Source: Clostridiales bacterium (GTDB taxonomy: Bacteria > Bacillota > Clostridia > Oscillospirales > Oscillospiraceae). From it: a stretch of DNA of 64,000 bases. Numbering within the stretch: the stretch's first letter is position 1; each line of letters opens with the position of its first letter. The stretch covers positions 19,398 through 83,397 of the forward strand of contig SFFW01000003.1 in assembly GCA_004556755.1 (NCBI GenBank), read 5' to 3'. Made by a program: the position numbers and the translations under genes. This document shows, one piece after another, positions 39,133-46,887 of this stretch. The notes below the pieces were generated by a model. That model searched no databases and was not told the DNA's origin. It saw only the letters and a program-made list of their open reading frames with translations.

Positions 39133-39591
39133 ATGAAATGCCCCTTTTGCGGCTATCAGGAGAGCAAGGTCATAGATTCACGTCCGGCGGAGGAGGGCGC
39201 AACCATACGCCGCCGCAGAGAGTGCCTTGCCTGTCAGAAGCGCTTTACCACCTATGAGATCATCGAGCATATGCCGCTTGTCGTCGTCAAGAGGGACGGT
39301 TCGAGGCAGACCTTCGACAGAGCGAAGATAATAAACGGCGTTGCCCGTGCCTGTGATAAGCGTCCCGTTGCGTACACTCAGTTTGAGAAGATCGCAGACG
39401 AGATTGAGCAGGAGCTTCAAAGCTCGCTTGAGCGTGAAGTCAGCACCGTTGACATCGGTGAGATGGTAATGAAGCGCCTTAAAGATATTGACGAGGTCGC
39501 ATACGTCCGCTTTGCCTCGGTTTACAGGAGCTTTAAGGACATCAATACCTTTATGGACGAGCTGTCAAAGCTCCTCAGCGACAAGAACTGA
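39133..39591 (+). CDS. nrdR: transcriptional repressor NrdR
   Basis: A 152-residue repressor of ribonucleotide reductase genes that senses dATP/ATP. The zinc finger is MKCPFCG...CLACQKRFTTYE, and the ATP-cone follows (VVVKRDGSRQTFDRAKIINGV). GAGG at 39120-39123 selects ATG 39133 rather than the ATG at 39118. Its stop codon touches the stop of the convergent gene. Confidence 0.96.
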   Translation: MKCPFCGYQESKVIDSRPAEEGATIRRRRECLACQKRFTTYEIIEHMPLVVVKRDGSRQTFDRAKIINGVARACDKRPVAYTQFEKIADEIEQELQSSLEREVSTVDIGEMVMKRLKDIDEVAYVRFASVYRSFKDINTFMDELSKLLSDKN

Positions 39592-39972
39592 TCAGAAAAT
39601 ACTGCCGATGCTGACATGCTCCATCCCGATAAGGGAGAGGAGCTGTGCGTGAAGCATGCCGTAGGAGCCTTCGAGCGAACCGGAGTCCTCGGCGCATAGG
39701 TCGGACATCATGGAGTAGAAGGCTTCCGTCGTTGCGTCTATCTCCGAGTGGCGGATGAAAATGTGAGTGTAGCCGTCCATGGACAGCCAGTGTGAGATCG
39801 CAGTATCAAGGCGCTGCTGCGCCTTTCCCCAGTCGCCGGAAGCGGCGCTGTCGTATGCGTCCTTTACTTCGGCGTTAAGCCTTTGCATCATTTTGTCGTT
39901 TACGCCGATGTTCACAAGTGTTCCCGAAAACAGAAGTATGAGCAGCAGTGCCGCAATAAGCTCCTTTTTCAT
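39592..39972 (-). CDS. DUF4363-type small exported/membrane protein
   Basis: A 126-residue protein with an N-terminal membrane or signal helix (about 4-22) and a helical remainder, matching what I know of DUF4363. AAAGGA precedes ATG 39972, which overlaps the stop of the DUF421 gene (ATGA). In Clostridia this family is often next to DUF421 proteins, which suggests a shared membrane role. The function is unknown. The stop codon abuts that of nrdR (TGATCA), leaving no room for a terminator. Confidence 0.75.
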   Translation of the reverse strand: MKKELIAALLLILLFSGTLVNIGVNDKMMQRLNAEVKDAYDSAASGDWGKAQQRLDTAISHWLSMDGYTHIFIRHSEIDATTEAFYSMMSDLCAEDSGSLEGSYGMLHAQLLSLIGMEHVSIGSIF

Positions 39973-40649
39973 TTTGCGTCCTTTCCGAGCTGGCAGAAAA
40001 CCTCGCCCTGATCCGAGAGCGTCAGCAGATAAACGTCCTTTGGGTCTTTTATGCTGCGGCGTTTCAGCTCGTTACTTAGCCAATTCCCGCTGCGTCCGAG
40101 CAGGTGCAGGTTCTTATCCAGCACCCGACCTTCGTTTATTATAATGTGCGGGTAGCCGGACTGACAGACGTTCAAGTTCAGCTGCTTCGGCGTTACGGGC
40201 TGCTCCTCGCTGCGGAGTATAATGCTCAGCTTGCCGTTGGTCTCAAGTATCGCATAGGAAACGGCATCGAAGCTTTCAATGCCCTGCGACCGCAGCTCCT
40301 GCATCAGCTCGTCGGGGGTGAAGCGGTTTTTGTGCATACTTTCGATGTTGATCTTTCCGTTTCTTATGAGAATTTCCGGCTTGCCGAATGCAAGACTGCG
40401 AAAGCGTATGTTCTTCAGCGAAAAGCCGGCGATTATGACTTCAAGGCAAAACAGGGTGACGATCGGGATAAGACCGTTTAAAAGCGGTATACCGATGTCC
40501 TGAAGCGGCGTGGCGGCAAGGTCTGCTATGAGTGCCGCAACGATGAATTCGCTCAGCTCCATTTCGCCGAGCTGGCGTTTTCCCATGATGCGCATTGATA
40601 CGAGTATTGCAAAATACAGTATTATGGTGCGAATAAATATGATGGCTAT
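39969..40649 (-). CDS. DUF421 (YetF-type) membrane protein with apparent AUA start
   Basis: A YetF-family protein of about 226 residues. Three N-terminal helices (IIFIRTIILYFAILVSMRIM, then MELSEFIVAALIADLAATPL and a third at about 62-80) are followed by the cytoplasmic DUF421 domain with PEILIRNGKI, FTPDELMQELRSQGI and EEQPVTP. The only canonical in-frame starts are TTG 40823, which lies deep inside the divergent gene and upstream of the predicted promoter, and an ATG that would cut the first helix. GGGAGG sits eight bases before ATA 40649, and starting there gives the normal family N-terminus. DUF421 also occurs in the 2Duf protein linked to spore heat resistance. Confidence 0.75.
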   Translation of the reverse strand: MAIIFIRTIILYFAILVSMRIMGKRQLGEMELSEFIVAALIADLAATPLQDIGIPLLNGLIPIVTLFCLEVIIAGFSLKNIRFRSLAFGKPEILIRNGKINIESMHKNRFTPDELMQELRSQGIESFDAVSYAILETNGKLSIILRSEEQPVTPKQLNLNVCQSGYPHIIINEGRVLDKNLHLLGRSGNWLSNELKRRSIKDPKDVYLLTLSDQGEVFCQLGKDAK

Positions 40650-40689
40650 TTTGACCGCCTCCCGGACTATTTTCTCCGGCAGTTGGCAA

Positions 40690-40718
40690 ATTATCAGTAA
40701 TGAAGGTGATTTTTTGAA
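40690..40718 (-). promoter_or_regulatory. promoter of the DUF421-DUF4363 pair
   Basis: On the minus strand TTCAAA (40718-40713), 17 bases, GATAAT (40695-40690), giving a transcript start near 40684. This excludes translation from TTG 40823. Confidence 0.5.
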
Positions 40719-41397
40719 AATTATCGTTGACAGTAAGGAGAATATTTCAAAAACCGTTGCCGATATGATGGCGGAGCGGCTTACATTAAAACCCGAAAGC
40801 GTTCTGTCTTTTACGGCTGACAAAAGCCTTGTGCCGATATTCTCAGAGCTTTGCGGCAGAAACTGCTGCGAAAATGCGGTGTTTTTTAATCTTTGCGACT
40901 ATGTAGTTCCGAAGGCTGATTCCGAAGAAACCTCTTTACATCTTCTCCGATCCTCTCTCTTCTCCAAGCTCGGGATCACGCATGTACATTCGCCGGACCC
41001 CGCAAAACCCGACGAATATGACGAACTCATCGCAGAACACGGCGGGATAGACATTGTCCTGCTCGGCATGGGGCTTAACGGCTGCATCGGCTTTAACGAG
41101 CCGTTTACGCCATATGACAGCCGTACCCATATCGCCATGCTCACCGAGGTGACGAGGCGTGCGGGGGCAGAGCGCTTTGGCTCTTTTGAAAATGTCCCGA
41201 ATTTTGGCGTGACTATGGGACTTAAAACGATCTGCGAATCCAAAACCGCAATTCTTGCGGCATTCGGCAGCGAGAAGGCGGACATTGTTCACAAGCTTGT
41301 CTACGGAAAAACCATGACCGATGTGCCAGCGGCTATGCTGCAAATGCACAGGGATATGATACTTTGCCTCGACGAAGAAGCGGCGGCAAAAATATAA
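40714..41397 (+). CDS. NagB-fold protein with replaced catalytic residues
   Basis: A 227-residue member of the glucosamine-6-phosphate deaminase/6-phosphogluconolactonase fold. TTG 40714 is the start (GAAGGTGAT upstream). The overall pattern matches NagB: FNLCDYVVP, IDIVLLGMGLNGCIGFNEPF and NFGVTMGLKTICESK. Three catalytic positions of E. coli NagB are changed: Asp72 aligns with Cys61, Asp141 with Asn122 and His143 with Cys124; only Glu148 (Glu129) is kept. Deaminase activity is therefore doubtful. It is followed directly by glmM, so a role in amino-sugar phosphate metabolism or sensing is a reasonable guess. Confidence 0.8.
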   Translation: MKIIVDSKENISKTVADMMAERLTLKPESVLSFTADKSLVPIFSELCGRNCCENAVFFNLCDYVVPKADSEETSLHLLRSSLFSKLGITHVHSPDPAKPDEYDELIAEHGGIDIVLLGMGLNGCIGFNEPFTPYDSRTHIAMLTEVTRRAGAERFGSFENVPNFGVTMGLKTICESKTAILAAFGSEKADIVHKLVYGKTMTDVPAAMLQMHRDMILCLDEEAAAKI

Positions 41398-41411
41398 AGG
41401 GGAATATAAAA

Positions 41412-42776
41412 ATGGGTAAATACTTCGGTACGGACGGATTCAGAGGCGAGGCAAACGTCGGACTGACCGTCATGCATGCATTTGAGATAGGAAGATACCT
41501 CGGCTGGTACTACGGCAGAGATCACAAGGCGAGAATAGTCATCGGCAAGGACACGAGACGTTCAAGCTATATGTTCGAGTCCGCACTTTGCGCAGGGCTT
41601 ACAGCCTCCGGCGCAGACGCCTGCCTTCTCCACGTCACTACCACCCCGAGCGTCTCCTTCGTCGCAAGGGCGGACGATTTCGACTGCGGCATAATGATCT
41701 CCGCATCGCACAATCCTTACTACGACAACGGCATCAAGCTTATAAACGGCAGAGGCGAAAAGATGGACGACGAGATGCTCAGCGGCATCGAGGAGTACAT
41801 TGACAGAGTGCAGTCCGGCGAAAAGGACACGCTGCCTTACGCCGTAGGCGAAAAGATCGGACGCACCGTTGACTATTCCGCCGGGCGCAACCGCTACATA
41901 GGCTACCTCATTTCGCTGGCGACCCGCTCCTACAAGGGAAAAAAGGTCGGACTTGACTGTGCAAACGGCAGCACGTGGATGATGGCAAAGAGCGTGTTCG
42001 ACGCACTCGGTGCGGACACCTATGTTATCGCAAACAACCCGGACGGCATCAACATAAACGTCGACTGCGGCTCCACGCACATCGAGAAGCTGCGCAGCTT
42101 CGTGCTGGAAAAGGGACTCGACGTCGGCTTTGCCTTTGACGGCGACGCCGACCGCTGCCTTGCCGTGGACGAAAAGGGAGGCATAATCACCGGCGACCAT
42201 ATCCTTTATGTGTGCGGAAAGTACATGAAGGACAGCGGCATACTCGGCAACAAAAAGATCGTCACGACCGTTATGAGCAATCTCGGACTTTACAAGGCAC
42301 TTGACGAGATCGGTATCGGCTACGAAAAGACCGCAGTCGGAGATAAGTACGTCGCCGAGAATATGCGCAGCAACGGCCACATACTCGGTGGCGAGCAGTC
42401 GGGACATATAATCTTCGGGAGGCTTGCAAGCTCCGGCGACGGTCTTTTGACTGCGATCAAGATCATGGAGGCTATGTGCGAGAGCAAGCAGCCGCTTTCC
42501 GTGCTGGCTTCACCCGTCGTCATGTACCCGCAGGTGCTTAAAAACGTCGTCGTCGATGATAAGGACGAGACCTTAAACGACCCCGAAGTCAAAGCGGAGG
42601 TCGAGAAGATAGGTGCAGAACTTGGCAGTGAGGGCAGAGTGCTGCTCCGCAAGAGCGGGACCGAACCGCTGCTGAGGATCATGGTCGAGGCGGGAAGCGC
42701 CGAGACCTGCAACGCCTGCGTTGACAGGATAATCGAAGCGATGAAGCGCTGCGGAAGGCTTATAGCGGTGAAGTGA
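41412..42776 (+). CDS. glmM: phosphoglucosamine mutase
   Basis: A 454-residue enzyme interconverting glucosamine-6-phosphate and glucosamine-1-phosphate for UDP-GlcNAc synthesis. ATG 41412 follows AAAGGGGA. The family opening is KYFGTDGFRGEAN. The phosphoserine loop is ISASHNPYYDNGIK, the metal loop FDGDADRC, the sugar-binding GGEQSGHIIF and the phosphate-binding RKSGTEPLLRIM. Three genes in a row (NagB-fold, glmM, hexapeptide acetyltransferase) deal with the same metabolite pool. Confidence 0.95.
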   Translation: MGKYFGTDGFRGEANVGLTVMHAFEIGRYLGWYYGRDHKARIVIGKDTRRSSYMFESALCAGLTASGADACLLHVTTTPSVSFVARADDFDCGIMISASHNPYYDNGIKLINGRGEKMDDEMLSGIEEYIDRVQSGEKDTLPYAVGEKIGRTVDYSAGRNRYIGYLISLATRSYKGKKVGLDCANGSTWMMAKSVFDALGADTYVIANNPDGININVDCGSTHIEKLRSFVLEKGLDVGFAFDGDADRCLAVDEKGGIITGDHILYVCGKYMKDSGILGNKKIVTTVMSNLGLYKALDEIGIGYEKTAVGDKYVAENMRSNGHILGGEQSGHIIFGRLASSGDGLLTAIKIMEAMCESKQPLSVLASPVVMYPQVLKNVVVDDKDETLNDPEVKAEVEKIGAELGSEGRVLLRKSGTEPLLRIMVEAGSAETCNACVDRIIEAMKRCGRLIAVK

Positions 42777-42777
42777 T

Positions 42778-43437
42778 ATGTATAAAATAGACGAAATGCT
42801 TGACCTTTCAAAGACCATAGCAAAGGACCTCTTTTGCGGAAAAACCTACGCATGGGAGATACTGCCGGAGCTTAAAGACTACATCGTCCGCCTCGGAGCG
42901 ACGCTGCCGAAGGACGAATACGACGAGGTCTCGGAAAACGTCTGGATCGCAAAGGATGCAAAGGTGTTCCCCTCGGCGTACATAGCGGCGCCCTGCATCA
43001 TTGACCACGGCGCCGAGGTCCGGCACTGTGCCTTTATACGGGGCAGCGCAATAGTCGGCAAGGGCGCCGTCGTCGGAAACTCAACGGAGCTTAAAAACTC
43101 CCTGCTGTTCGACGGCGTGCAGACCCCGCACTACAACTATGTGGGTGACTCCGTGCTTGGCTACAAGTCGCACATGGGCGCAGGCTCCATTACCTCGAAC
43201 GTCAAAAGCGACAAGACACTCGTCGTCATAAAGGACGGGGAGGAGAGTATTGAGACGCAGCGCAAGAAGGTCGGCGCAATGCTCGGCGACTTTGTTGAGG
43301 TTGGCTGCAACAGTGTTCTCAATCCCGGCACCGTACTCGGTCGGCACGCAAGCGTGTACCCGACCTCCTGCGTACGGGGTACCGTTCCCGAAAATGCGAT
43401 ATACAAGGACAAGGACAACATCGTAATAAGGAAATGA
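42778..43437 (+). CDS. stand-alone left-handed beta-helix acyltransferase resembling the GlmU C-domain
   Basis: A 219-residue hexapeptide-repeat protein one base after glmM. After a helical N-terminus (1-55) the beta-helix begins (VWIAKDAKVFPSAYIAAPCI). The segment TPHYNYVGDSVLGYKSHMGA, followed by GSITSNV, is close to the GlmU acetyltransferase active site; His118 matches the catalytic His (His363 in E. coli). There is no uridylyltransferase domain, although similar proteins are sometimes named as pyrophosphorylases. The likely job is N-acetylation of glucosamine-1-phosphate made by GlmM, or of another sugar. Confidence 0.8.
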   Translation: MYKIDEMLDLSKTIAKDLFCGKTYAWEILPELKDYIVRLGATLPKDEYDEVSENVWIAKDAKVFPSAYIAAPCIIDHGAEVRHCAFIRGSAIVGKGAVVGNSTELKNSLLFDGVQTPHYNYVGDSVLGYKSHMGAGSITSNVKSDKTLVVIKDGEESIETQRKKVGAMLGDFVEVGCNSVLNPGTVLGRHASVYPTSCVRGTVPENAIYKDKDNIVIRK

Positions 43438-43443
43438 CATAAA

Positions 43444-43477
43444 AAATCTCGGTAATACGGGCGTATTACCGAGATTT
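43444..43477. terminator. bidirectional terminator
   Basis: A 15-bp perfect stem (AAATCTCGGTAATAC and its complement) with a 4-base loop. On the minus strand it ends in T6; on the plus strand in TTTAAAATT. It separates the amino-sugar unit from the convergent gene. Confidence 0.88.
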
Positions 43478-43481
43478 AAAA

Positions 43482-44264
43482 TTAGGTCAGCGACCTGTAG
43501 TCGTCGCAGCTTTCAATGCTGTCGGGAGGGAAGAACTCCTCCACCGGGAAGCGTATGCGTGAGAACATGGTGCAGGGATCGTCTTCGGTCGAGCCGATGC
43601 ACTCCTTCTCCGGCATACAGTAGTCGTATGCGGGGATGAGGAGCTGGGTGCTGCGCTCAAGTCGAATTATCGAGAACTGACCGAGCGTGACGCTGATCTG
43701 CCGACCGGGACGGTCGAGCAGAATGTCCTCGCCGAACTCATCACGGATAAACTGCGGGATGTCACGGGCCTCGGCGGTCGGTTCCGTACCGGGGTCGACG
43801 ATGCTCATGTGCAGTGCGATGGGATCCACCGCATCGACCACGGCGTAGGGCATATCACGGTCGGCGCTCACGGGGGAATCGGATGAACCGAAGGTCTTGA
43901 GCCGACCCTCGCTGCCGAACAGCATGACACGCTTGTCGAAGATGGCAAGCCCCGTCAGCGTCATATTGCCGGGGAAGGTCTCGCCGGTGACACGGTAGAA
44001 GTAGGTCACGTCGACGGTGTAGTAGCCTCTGTTGAGGCAGATCTCCTCAACGTTTACGCTGCAATAAAGCAGCTCTGCGCAGCGTGCTCTTACGCTGATG
44101 GCGTTATCTATGTAGGGTGCAGAGCTTGCGGTGGGGTAGACACGCAGGTCTTCAACGCAGTCTTTGTCCCGACAGGAATCCAGTATCTTGCGAGTGTTTA
44201 TGCAGACGGCCTCTTTGATGCAGTCATTGCTGTCAACCGGGCCAGGAACGATCCTGTCTGCCAT
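43482..44264 (-). CDS. Cys-rich conserved clostridial protein, possible spore-related
   Basis: A 260-residue protein without signal peptide or membrane helix. ATG 44264 is seven bases after GGAGG; two upstream in-frame ATGs are too close to or precede it. The N-terminus has EAVCINTRKILDSCRDKDCV followed by EDLRVYPT, and the middle has EEICLNRGYYTVDVTYFYRV. There are more than ten Cys. I recognise the N-terminal block as typical of a conserved but uncharacterised clostridial family. The upstream region carries a sigma-E-like promoter, so a mother-cell or coat role is possible. It lies alone between terminators. Confidence 0.75.
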   Translation of the reverse strand: MADRIVPGPVDSNDCIKEAVCINTRKILDSCRDKDCVEDLRVYPTASSAPYIDNAISVRARCAELLYCSVNVEEICLNRGYYTVDVTYFYRVTGETFPGNMTLTGLAIFDKRVMLFGSEGRLKTFGSSDSPVSADRDMPYAVVDAVDPIALHMSIVDPGTEPTAEARDIPQFIRDEFGEDILLDRPGRQISVTLGQFSIIRLERSTQLLIPAYDYCMPEKECIGSTEDDPCTMFSRIRFPVEEFFPPDSIESCDDYRSLT

Positions 44265-44306
44265 AAGCATACCTCCATAAATGTTTTTGAAGAAAAACTT
44301 CACTAC

Positions 44307-44334
44307 AGTGTATGCTCATGGGGAAAAATTGTGC
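44307..44334 (-). promoter_or_regulatory. sigma-E-like sporulation promoter
   Basis: On the minus strand CATACACT (44314-44307) fits the sigma-E -10 consensus CATACANT. GCACAAT (44334-44328) partly fits the -35 KMATATT, with 13 bases between. No good sigma-A pair is seen for this gene. Confidence 0.45.
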
Positions 44335-44342
44335 CAAAAGCA

Positions 44343-44371
44343 TTTACAAGGCAGAGCAAATGTAATAAAAT
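44343..44371 (+). promoter_or_regulatory. promoter of the DUF4364 gene
   Basis: TTTACA (44343-44348), 17 bases, TAAAAT (44366-44371), 27 bases before ATG 44398. Confidence 0.6.
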
Positions 44372-44397
44372 ATATTGACTAAGTTTAGGAGCGGGAC

Positions 44398-44916
44398 ATG
44401 AACGAGAGATTTGGATTCATACATGAAAAGCTTGATATCAAGCTCCTCATACTCTTTATATTACGGAGACTGCCAGGAGTTGTTGACAGAAGCATGCTTA
44501 CGGAGCTTGTGCAGTGCGACGGGGGAGTGGGCTACTTCGATTTCTCCGACTGCCTCAGCGAGCTTGTGGACGCAGGGCAGGTCGAGGAATGTGAGGGCGG
44601 ATATAAGATCACCGAGAACGGCGCCGCAAACTGTGAGACTGTCGAGAGCAGTCTGCCGTATTCCGTGCGTAAGAAGGCGGAAAAGCTCCTTGCACCGGAG
44701 GCGGAGCGTCTGCGCAGACTGGCGATGCTCACTGCGGAACACGAGGTCACCGACAACGGCTGCTTTGTGACGCTTGCGATGGACGACGGCAAGGGTGAGA
44801 TCATTCGCATAAGGCTGCTTTGCTCCGGTGAGGAGCAGGCAAAGCGCATAGAAGAAGGTTTTAAGCGTTCTGCCGAGGAGATCTACGGTAAGATAATCGT
44901 CATGCTTGACGATTAA
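44398..44916 (+). CDS. DUF4364 winged-helix family protein
   Basis: A 172-residue protein. The N-terminal half (about 10-80) reads as a winged helix: KLLILFILRRLPGVVDRSML, then FSDCLSELVDAGQVEECEGG and YKITENG as the wing. The second half is a small alpha/beta domain. This matches DUF4364, a clostridial family whose role is not established; regulation of transcription is a fair guess. AGGAGCGG precedes the ATG and a terminator-like hairpin follows. Confidence 0.8.
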   Translation: MNERFGFIHEKLDIKLLILFILRRLPGVVDRSMLTELVQCDGGVGYFDFSDCLSELVDAGQVEECEGGYKITENGAANCETVESSLPYSVRKKAEKLLAPEAERLRRLAMLTAEHEVTDNGCFVTLAMDDGKGEIIRIRLLCSGEEQAKRIEEGFKRSAEEIYGKIIVMLDD

Positions 44917-44937
44917 AGAACGGATAGTGCTTATTAA

Positions 44938-44966
44938 GCCCATCCTGCGATGGGCATTTTTATTTT
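44938..44966 (+). terminator. terminator or attenuator before asnA
   Basis: A 7-bp stem (GCCCATC/GATGGGC), 4-base loop, then ATTTTTATTTT. It lies 17-45 bases before asnA, and no separate asnA promoter fits between, so it may attenuate asnA expression. Confidence 0.7.
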
Positions 44967-44982
44967 GAAAGGAAATACTCCT

Positions 44983-45996
44983 ATGAAATCATTCATACCC
45001 GAAGGATATTCAAGTATACTGAGCGTGTATGACACGCAGAAGGCGATAAGCCTCTTAAAGCGCCTTTTTGAGGACAGGCTCGGCGCACTGTTGAACCTCT
45101 ACCGAGTGTCCGCACCGCTGTTTGTCGAGGCGGATTCCGGACTTAACGACAACCTCAACGGCTACGAGCGCCCCGTCAGCTTTGACATTCTGCGCTCCGA
45201 TGCTCACGCACAGGTCGTGCAGTCGCTTGCGAAGTGGAAGCGTTTGGCGCTGAAGCGCTACTGCTTCTACCCCGGCAAGGGACTTTACACCGACATGAAC
45301 GCAATACGCCGCGACGAGGACGAGCTTGACAATCTTCACTCCATCTACGTCGACCAATGGGACTGGGAAAAGGTCATACTTGCGGAAAACCGCAATCTCG
45401 ACTACCTCAAGCTCACGGTCATGGACATTGTGAAGGCGGTTTGCGACACGCAGGACACCATGCAGGCGATCTATCCGCAGCTCGGCAGCCTCGGCAAGCT
45501 TGAGCGCCGTGTGAGCTTTGTGACGTCGCAGGAGCTTGAGGATATGTACCCCGACAAGACCCCGAAGGAGCGTGAAAACGCATACCTCAAGGAGCATAAG
45601 ACCGCATTCATCATCGGCATCGGCGGTGCGCTGAAGTCCGGCAAGCCGCACGACGGCAGAGCGCCCGACTACGACGACTGGAGCTTAAACGGCGACATTA
45701 TGTTCTGGAACGAGCTTTTGGGCTGTGCCTTTGAGCTTAGCTCCATGGGCATCAGAGTCGATCCCGAAGCGCTTGACAGACAACTCAGACTCTCCGGCTG
45801 CGACGACAGACGCGAGCTTCCGTATCACAAGATGCTCTTAAACGGCGAGCTGCCTCTCACCATCGGCGGCGGTATCGGTCAGTCCAGACTTTCCATGCTG
45901 CTGCTCGGCAAGGCACATATCGGTGAGGTGCAGGCGTCGATCTGGGACAAGGACACCGTCGAGCTTTGCGAAAAAGCAGATGTCATGCTGCTGTAA
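44983..45996 (+). CDS. asnA: aspartate-ammonia ligase
   Basis: A 337-residue ammonia-dependent asparagine synthetase, related to class II aminoacyl-tRNA synthetases. IPEGYSSILSVYDTQKAISL at the start, VSAPLFVEADSGLNDNLNG, SIYVDQWDWEKVI and GGGIGQSRLSMLLLGKAHIG are typical. GAAAGGA precedes ATG 44983, which is preferred to the ATG at 44950 inside the hairpin. No linked tRNA or repressor was seen. Confidence 0.95.
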   Translation: MKSFIPEGYSSILSVYDTQKAISLLKRLFEDRLGALLNLYRVSAPLFVEADSGLNDNLNGYERPVSFDILRSDAHAQVVQSLAKWKRLALKRYCFYPGKGLYTDMNAIRRDEDELDNLHSIYVDQWDWEKVILAENRNLDYLKLTVMDIVKAVCDTQDTMQAIYPQLGSLGKLERRVSFVTSQELEDMYPDKTPKERENAYLKEHKTAFIIGIGGALKSGKPHDGRAPDYDDWSLNGDIMFWNELLGCAFELSSMGIRVDPEALDRQLRLSGCDDRRELPYHKMLLNGELPLTIGGGIGQSRLSMLLLGKAHIGEVQASIWDKDTVELCEKADVMLL

Positions 45997-46016
45997 GGAG
46001 AAGCATATTATAGATC

Positions 46017-46838
46017 ATGGAAATTATTGAAGCGATAAAAGTAATAATCCTCGCCATAGTCGAGGGAATAACCGAATGGCTGCCCATCTCAAGCACGGGA
46101 CATCTTATCTTGGTCGATGAGTTTATAAAGCTCAACGAAAGCGCCGAATTTAAAGAGCTGTTCATGTATGTCATTCAGCTCGGCGCAATACTTGCGGTCG
46201 TCGTGCTGTTTTGGAATAAGATGTGGCCGTTCCAGAGCAAGGATAAATCAAAGCCCGTCATCAAAAGAGACGTGTTTTCGATGTGGTTCAAGGTCGTGGT
46301 CGCCTGCATTCCGGGCTTTCTTGCCTACATTGCGCTCGATGCGATCTTCGTTGACGACTGCCGCATAATCGCAGCGGCGCTCATCGTGTACGGCGTTGCG
46401 TTCATCATCATCGAAAACTGGAACAAAAACCGCACACCGAGAGTTGCGACGCTGGAGGAGATCAGCTATAAGGATGCGCTTCTCATCGGTCTTTTTCAGG
46501 CGCTGAGCATCGTTCCGGGAACCTCACGCTCCGGCTCGACCATCATCGGCGGACTCATTATCGGGGTCTCCCGTGTCGCCGCCGCAGAGTTCACCTTCTT
46601 CCTTGCGGTGCCTGTAATGATAGGAATGTCGGTGCTGAAGATACTGAAGTTCGGCTTCGACTTCACCTCCGCACAGGCGATAGCGCTCGTCCTCGGCTGC
46701 GTCGTTGCTTTCATCGTGTCCATCCTCGTTATCAAATTCCTTATGAATTACATAAAGAAGAAGGACTTCAAGGTGTTCGGCTGGTACCGAATAGTCCTCG
46801 GACTTGTGGTCCTGCTCTACTTCTACGTTATAAAGTAA
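46017..46838 (+). CDS. uppP: undecaprenyl-diphosphate phosphatase
   Basis: A 273-residue polytopic membrane protein (BacA/UppP) that recycles the lipid carrier for wall polymers. The paired motifs GITEWLPISSTGHLIL (about 18-33) and PGTSRSGSTIIGGLIIG (about 163-179) are present. ATG 46017 matches the family N-terminus, but the nearest AAGGAG (45995-46000) is 16 bases away, longer than usual, and a TATTAT at 46006-46011 precedes the ATG. Initiation may therefore be unusual or weak. Confidence 0.95.
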   Translation: MEIIEAIKVIILAIVEGITEWLPISSTGHLILVDEFIKLNESAEFKELFMYVIQLGAILAVVVLFWNKMWPFQSKDKSKPVIKRDVFSMWFKVVVACIPGFLAYIALDAIFVDDCRIIAAALIVYGVAFIIIENWNKNRTPRVATLEEISYKDALLIGLFQALSIVPGTSRSGSTIIGGLIIGVSRVAAAEFTFFLAVPVMIGMSVLKILKFGFDFTSAQAIALVLGCVVAFIVSILVIKFLMNYIKKKDFKVFGWYRIVLGLVVLLYFYVIK

Positions 46839-46843
46839 ATCAA

Positions 46844-46875
46844 AAAATGCATCGTTCAAACGAACGATGCATTTT
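46844..46875. terminator. bidirectional terminator between uppP and the M23 gene
   Basis: A 14-bp perfect stem (AAAATGCATCGTTC and its complement) with a 4-base loop; A/T flanks provide tails on both strands. Confidence 0.88.
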
Positions 46876-46887
46876 CTTATGCGTTTG

